From the NCBI RefSeq assembly GCF_019969725.1, contig NZ_JAHXYW010000009.1, positions 124,001 through 188,000 on the forward strand: a stretch of DNA of 64,000 bases, in the 5' to 3' direction. Positions 59,741 through 64,000 of this stretch are shown here, piece after piece; within the stretch, counting starts at the first letter, position 1; each line of letters begins with the position of its first letter. The position numbers and the translations under genes were made by a program. The notes beneath the pieces are model-generated. The model made no database searches, had not been told where the DNA came from, and worked only from the letters and a program-made list of their open reading frames with translations. The stretch comes from Neobacillus bataviensis (GTDB taxonomy: Bacteria > Bacillota > Bacilli > Bacillales_B > DSM-18226).

Positions 59741-61732
59741 ATGAACGTGACTAATATTTACGAATATAAAACGCACTATCGTTCGACGGAGATAACTGAT
59801 AGAGAAAGATTATTACAAAAAGCTTGGGCGGATTTCTTTAAGAAGGGAATCGTTCTTGACGGAATTCGTCCTCTTATTGTGACTTCTTGGAAACGTTCCC
59901 AAAACTATGGTTTGGTATCGAGTGTCATTCAAGCTCCGATCTGTTCTCCAAAGGTTATGATAAAAAAACAAGAAGAAAACAAAGAAATTTTAGCCTTGAT
60001 CCGTCCCTTTATGGATGATTTGTTTGATATTGTAAAAGGAACAGACAGCCTCATTGCCTTTTCAGATAAAGACGGGGTCGTATTAGACCTATGCGGCGAC
60101 AGTGAAATTGCCATCAATGCAGCTTCTGTGAACTTTACAATCGGGGCAAATATGAGTGAAAAATGGGCTGGAACGAATTCCATCGGGCTGGCAATGGAAC
60201 ATGGAAAAGCGGTTCAAGTAGTTGGTGCAGAACATTATAGTACCATTTGGCATACTTCCCATTGTTCTAGCGCTCCGATAAAAGACCCGTATACGGACGA
60301 AATGATCGGAGTCATTACTTTAATAGGATACGTAAGGTCCGCCCATCCTCATTCTCTTGGTCTTGTAAAAACAGCGGCTGATACCATCGCGAAGTTAATT
60401 GAGCGAAAAGGGATCAAAAAAGAAACCTATATGCTTAGTAATTTCTTTAGCGCAGCCATTGATACCATTTCTGATGGAATTATGATTGTTAACCGTTCTG
60501 GTGAAATTGTCCGGATCAATAAGATTGCCGCCCACTTGTTAAAAATCCCGGTAATGGAGAACATCAAATGGAAATTCAGTGATATCGAGCATTTAAGGCC
60601 CCTTTCCCGTTTTTTTGAGGAAGCCGTGAATGGGAATGAAGTCATCCTGCAGAATGAGATTAATCTGGTTAACGAGGAGAAGTATAAAATATTATTTACC
60701 TCGCGAAGAATTATGGTCGAAGGTGAGCATTTAGGCAACATTCTCATCTTAAAAAAGAAAAAACATAACAAGGAAATCACAAAGTTAACCGCAAAATATA
60801 CCTTTTCATCATTAATTGGTGAAGATTCTGAGTTTAAGAGGGCCATAAAATTAGCGGCAAAAGCAGCGGGTACGGATAAAAGTGTCCTCATTATTGGTGA
60901 AAGTGGAACAGGAAAAGAACTTTTTGCTCAATCAATTCATAATGAAAGTACCAGGCAATCCGGCCCGTTTATTGCCATTAATACGGCGGCCTTTCCTAAG
61001 GATCTCATTGCCAGTGAGCTGTTCGGCTATGCGGAGGGTGCTTTTACAAATGCCGTGAAGGGCGGTAAAAAAGGAAAGTTTGAAGAAGCAAATGGAGGCA
61101 CGATCTTTCTTGATGAAATTGGGGATATGCCTTTAGAATTGCAAGCACATTTACTTCGGGTTTTAGAGGAAAAAGAGGTAACACCTGTTGGTTCTAGTTT
61201 TTCAAAACCAATAGACATTCGCATCCTTGCGGCTACTAATAAAGATTTATTTAAATTAGTAAAAGAAAATAAATTTCGTTTGGATTTGTATTATCGCTTA
61301 AACGTCATTTCAATCAATATCCCATCCTTACAAAAACGCAAACAGGATATTGAATTATTGGCTAATTACTTTCTGCCTACAAAGACTTTAAGTCCCGGGA
61401 TATTAAAGTATTTTTATGAATATGAGTGGCCTGGCAATCTAAGAGAAATGAAAAATGTAATGGAACAAATCGACATTTTTTGTGATGATTCCATCGTTAC
61501 GGAAGAATATTTGCCTGATTATATAGCCCGGCAATTTGAGGATAAAAATTGGGGAGAAACTCTTTATCAGTCTGTCACCAATGATGCAAGAAGAGAAACG
61601 ATGGTCATCGCGCTGAATAATAGCAAAAGTGTGGTAGAAGCTGCTAATAAACTAGGCGTGTCTTCAAGTACATTTTATCGATGGGCAAGTGACTATCAAA
61701 TCAATATAAAAGATTACATAAAAAAACAATAA
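59741..61732 (+). CDS. AcoR-like sigma-54-dependent activator, 663 aa
   Basis: The likely activator of the three -24/-12 promoters. Residues about 50-210 are a GAF-type sensor with the AcoR-like NFTIGANMSEKWAGTNSIGL and GKAVQVVGAEHY, residues about 235-340 a PAS-like domain, about 365-590 the AAA+ domain (GESGTGKE Walker A, GGTIFLDEIGDMP Walker B, RILAATNKDL sensor), and the end a Fis-type HTH (SKSVVEAANKLGVSSSTFYR). The sigma-contacting loop reads GAFTNA instead of GAFTGA. I chose ATG 59741 because TTGGAGAG precedes it; GTG 59747 is possible. Confidence 0.8.
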   Translation: MNVTNIYEYKTHYRSTEITDRERLLQKAWADFFKKGIVLDGIRPLIVTSWKRSQNYGLVSSVIQAPICSPKVMIKKQEENKEILALIRPFMDDLFDIVKGTDSLIAFSDKDGVVLDLCGDSEIAINAASVNFTIGANMSEKWAGTNSIGLAMEHGKAVQVVGAEHYSTIWHTSHCSSAPIKDPYTDEMIGVITLIGYVRSAHPHSLGLVKTAADTIAKLIERKGIKKETYMLSNFFSAAIDTISDGIMIVNRSGEIVRINKIAAHLLKIPVMENIKWKFSDIEHLRPLSRFFEEAVNGNEVILQNEINLVNEEKYKILFTSRRIMVEGEHLGNILILKKKKHNKEITKLTAKYTFSSLIGEDSEFKRAIKLAAKAAGTDKSVLIIGESGTGKELFAQSIHNESTRQSGPFIAINTAAFPKDLIASELFGYAEGAFTNAVKGGKKGKFEEANGGTIFLDEIGDMPLELQAHLLRVLEEKEVTPVGSSFSKPIDIRILAATNKDLFKLVKENKFRLDLYYRLNVISINIPSLQKRKQDIELLANYFLPTKTLSPGILKYFYEYEWPGNLREMKNVMEQIDIFCDDSIVTEEYLPDYIARQFEDKNWGETLYQSVTNDARRETMVIALNNSKSVVEAANKLGVSSSTFYRWASDYQINIKDYIKKQ

Positions 61733-61748
61733 AATTCTACAGTTTAAA

Positions 61749-61800
61749 GAAAGTCCTATGAGCGGAAAAATTCCCAACTCATAAAGGACTTTCTTTTTTT
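61749..61800 (+). terminator. Hairpin terminator of the activator gene
   Basis: GAAAGTCCTATGAG (61749) pairs with CTCATAAAGGACTTTC (61778) with one bulge, T-run behind. Confidence 0.7.
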
Positions 61801-61927
61801 TCGATATTTTTTTCTAAAAAACTACATTAAAACAGCAATTATAAGAATTTCCTAGTAAAATTCCCAAGAATAATAGAAAAATTATTCGAATTATTCAATA
61901 AAATACTGAAAATTAAGAACTAATAAG

Positions 61928-61945
61928 TTGGCATGAATATTGCAT
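61928..61945 (+). promoter_or_regulatory. Sigma-54 (-24/-12) promoter
   Basis: TTGGCAT-GAATA-TTGCAT, the same 18 bases as at 53495, upstream of the MFS transporter gene. Confidence 0.8.
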
Positions 61946-62109
61946 ATTATTTTAGCGAAGAGATTAGTAGAACACATTTTAGCAAGATCATAACTCCAGC
62001 TGTAATTCTTGTCTAAGATGTAAGCGATTACTTTAAAAAGGAGGTGATTTTCAAAGGGGATTAGGAACTTTTGATAGGCGATAAACAATTTGATGAAAAG
62101 AGGGATAAA

Positions 62110-63444
62110 ATGGCGGCAATTGTAGAAAGTGGACTTCCATTGAAAGGCTGGGGGAAAAGACATACCGTTTTCCTCGCAATCATTCTGACAAACTTTATTG
62201 TCTGGCTTGATGACGCAATTTTCGGAACATTAACTCCATACTGGGGCAAGGCCTTTGAATTATCAACACCCCAAATTGCATCGGTCTCTTCTGCCTATTT
62301 ACTTGGCTATTTTCCATTTTTATTCATCGCAGGAATTTTAGCAGACCGAATCGGTGCCAAGCGGTTATTAGTTACTTGTTTACTAGGCTGCACCATCATC
62401 AGTGCCTCTACGATCTTTGTTAATGATTATTCGCAAATTTGGTGGAGAAATTTAATTTTTGGCATGTTTTTCGGACTCTTATGGGCACCTTGTAACCGAA
62501 TATTAGCCATGTGGTTTCCAGCGAATGAAAGAGTTAGATACACTGCACTGTGGTTTAGTTCAACAATGGCAGCATTCGCATTAGCCGGACCAATCGGTCT
62601 TACAATCGCAGGTATTTTTACCTGGAAAGCCTCTTTCTTAACCGTTACGTTTCTAGGCCTTCCTATTCTTCTATTTTTTGCTATCGCTGTTAAGGATCGT
62701 CCAGAACATGATCAAAAAATTTCTAAGCAAGAACTGATGTTCATAAAGGCTGGTACTCCTACATCAGAATCACAAGATGACAAATTTGAATGGAGTCACT
62801 TAAAAGCGGCTTTAAAAAATCCAAGCGTTTATACGATGGCCATTGCTGCCGGGTTGGCAACCACACCTAACTGGCTTGCAACAACATGGGGCTCTACAGG
62901 CCTAATGAATGGATTTAAGGTTTCTCCTTCTACTGCAGGTGTAATTATTTCATTGATGTATGCAATACCTATGCTTCTTGGTTTTACAAATGGCTGGGTA
63001 GTAAATAAGCTTTGCAAAGGAAATACAAGGGCTGCGTTGGCAATCGGACCGGCCATTGGCGGCATCTCTTTTATTCTTGCCAGCTTTTTTGTACCGAACT
63101 ATATCGTTTACTCATTATTAGTCTATGGCATTGCCGCTGTTAGTAATGTGTACTTCTGGGGCACCATAAACGTTTATTGGTCAGGGATTGCACGTCCGGA
63201 AGTTATTGGTACTTTAAACGGACTGGGATCCGCTTTACAAGTTGCCTTTGGTTACGAACTTGTAAGTCTTAGTGGCGGCTGGGTAGATAGCACAGCAACA
63301 GGAGCCGAAGCGTTTAGTAAAGTATGGTTAATTGGCGGTATTGTGTTCCTTGCAACCATCGTATTGATTTACCTATCAAAAGAAGTCGTGCTTGGCAAAC
63401 AGCAAACTAGTGAACAGGACAAGAATGTTGGAAATGCAATGTAG
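62110..63444 (+). CDS. MFS transporter, likely anion:cation symporter type, 444 aa
   Basis: A 12-span carrier. Helix 1 reads IILTNFIVWLDDAIFGTLTP with two Asp, motif A is GILADRIGAKRLL, and a long central loop (KDRPEHDQKISKQELMFIKA) divides the halves. It resembles organic-anion importers rather than drug exporters. Its sigma-54 promoter suggests that it imports the substrate of this locus. ATG 62110 has AGAGGG upstream; the TTG at 62071 is a less likely start. A perfect AAGGAGGTGAT at 62038 opens only a six-codon frame, perhaps a leader peptide. Confidence 0.75.
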   Translation: MAAIVESGLPLKGWGKRHTVFLAIILTNFIVWLDDAIFGTLTPYWGKAFELSTPQIASVSSAYLLGYFPFLFIAGILADRIGAKRLLVTCLLGCTIISASTIFVNDYSQIWWRNLIFGMFFGLLWAPCNRILAMWFPANERVRYTALWFSSTMAAFALAGPIGLTIAGIFTWKASFLTVTFLGLPILLFFAIAVKDRPEHDQKISKQELMFIKAGTPTSESQDDKFEWSHLKAALKNPSVYTMAIAAGLATTPNWLATTWGSTGLMNGFKVSPSTAGVIISLMYAIPMLLGFTNGWVVNKLCKGNTRAALAIGPAIGGISFILASFFVPNYIVYSLLVYGIAAVSNVYFWGTINVYWSGIARPEVIGTLNGLGSALQVAFGYELVSLSGGWVDSTATGAEAFSKVWLIGGIVFLATIVLIYLSKEVVLGKQQTSEQDKNVGNAM

Positions 63445-63458
63445 GCAAAAATGGGATA

Positions 63459-63487
63459 GATAAGCAGAAACATAGTTTCTGTTTATC
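63459..63487 (+). other. Hairpin between transporter and hydantoinase genes
   Basis: GATAAGCAGAAA (63459) pairs with TTTCTGTTTATC (63476). No T-run follows, so it is more likely an mRNA-stability element than a terminator. Confidence 0.45.
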
Positions 63488-63535
63488 TTCTGCCATAGAG
63501 TTGTACACCTTACATATGGACCAAGGAGGAATACC

Positions 63536-64000
63536 ATGGAAACCTTAGTGGAAAAAGAAACCAAGTATCATATAGGAATTGATATTGGCGGAACATTTAC
63601 AGATTTAGTCCTATCTGATCATGAAGGGAATGTAAGCAGAGCAAAGGCACTGACGACACATGGCAGATATACGGATGGAATTATCAATGCATTAAAAAAA
63701 GCTTCGAAAAAAATAAACACGAACGTTGAAAATATTTTAAGTAAAACGGAGCTGTTTATAAACGGCACCACTATTGTCACCAATGCCATTGCTGAATTAA
63801 AAGGGGATGTCGTCGGGCTAATCGTTACAAAAGGTTTTAAGGACACAATGAGGATTGCGCGTTCAGCACGGACGAATGATTACAATATGCATACCCAAAC
63901 AAACCTTCCGGAAATTGTTAATAGAAGTGCCATTGTTGAAGTAGATGAACGTGTCGATTCTACTGGTAACGTGTTGATAGAGTTAGATCTAGAACAGGTG
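63536..64000 (+). CDS. Hydantoinase A/oxoprolinase-family protein, 3' end outside window
   Basis: ATG 63536 follows CCAAGGAGGA. The first 155 residues show the family start: IGIDIGGTFTDLVLSDHEGN (the actin-like nucleotide site), FINGTTIVTNAIAELKG with the GTTxxTNA motif, and GLIVTKGFKDTMRIARSAR. HyuA proteins use ATP to open hydantoin or oxoproline rings, and relatives carboxylate acetone or acetophenone; a HyuB gene usually follows. It is probably co-transcribed with the MFS gene from the third sigma-54 promoter. Confidence 0.85.
   Translation, partial: METLVEKETKYHIGIDIGGTFTDLVLSDHEGNVSRAKALTTHGRYTDGIINALKKASKKINTNVENILSKTELFINGTTIVTNAIAELKGDVVGLIVTKGFKDTMRIARSARTNDYNMHTQTNLPEIVNRSAIVEVDERVDSTGNVLIELDLEQV

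Noticed and set aside
62038..62070. Ideal ribosome site AAGGAGGTGAT considered as the start of the MFS gene
   Set aside because: The frame behind it stops after six codons, so it cannot start the transporter; at most it makes a leader peptide.

Overview
The window is low-G+C Firmicute DNA from an endospore-forming Bacillaceae. The evidence is strong GGAGG-type ribosome sites with many TTG and GTG starts, SpoVS, a CotD-type coat protein, a YabR-type S1 protein, CshA and DbpA helicases, a CspB-type cold-shock protein and a SigL (sigma-54) regulon. I cannot name the species. No rRNA, tRNA, CRISPR array or complete prophage was seen.

Positions 1-4.2 kb hold the end of a family 2 glycoside hydrolase, small hypothetical genes and a striking non-coding locus at 3.68-4.19 kb. 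That locus has a plausible sigma-A promoter, a chain of short hairpins enclosed by a 12-bp long-range helix, four copies of a GTCG...AAGAT sequence, and a Rho-independent terminator. It looks like a standalone structured RNA of about 480 nt that I cannot assign to a known family.

Positions 4.2-34.2 kb are an accessory region punctuated by about 36 copies of one intergenic repeat. A full copy of about 110 bp has a left palindrome around CTAACGGGTGC, a variable hairpin followed by a T-run, and a right palindrome around CTAACGGGGCAGGTTAG. Every copy lies in the same orientation whatever the direction of the genes, and most intervals carry a single small gene: DinB, GNAT, methyltransferase, VOC, aminoglycoside-phosphotransferase-like, DUF523, GrpB, an immunity-like protein, DUF2382, DUF4259 and others. 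The layout resembles an integron cassette array, although the core does not strictly fit attC and no intact recombinase is present. Decay is common here: a recombinase stub, a rhodanese stub, a truncated acyl-ACP desaturase, frameshifted grpB, cotD and exosporium-like genes, two partial gene duplications, an IS150-like insertion inside a terminator, and a MITE-like element.

Positions 34.4-51 kb are more ordinary and free of the repeat. They contain two related cysteine-peptidase-like proteins (one fused to a B-lectin domain, one cut off at the domain border), DbpA, a Bcr/CflA exporter, a BcrA-like ABC exporter of different base composition, a DUF2975/YozG-type pair, an orphan histidine kinase, a CarD-like regulator, a cold-shock gene, a PhoU-like protein and a secreted glycerophosphodiesterase.

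Positions 51-64 kb form a catabolic locus. An iron alcohol dehydrogenase, two short-chain dehydrogenases, a metallo-beta-lactamase-fold hydrolase, E1-alpha, E1-beta and E2 of an acetoin-dehydrogenase-type complex, and a zinc alcohol dehydrogenase are followed by an AcoR-like sigma-54 activator, an MFS transporter and the start of a hydantoinase/oxoprolinase. Three near-perfect -24/-12 promoters tie these genes into one SigL regulon. No E3 subunit lies in the window.
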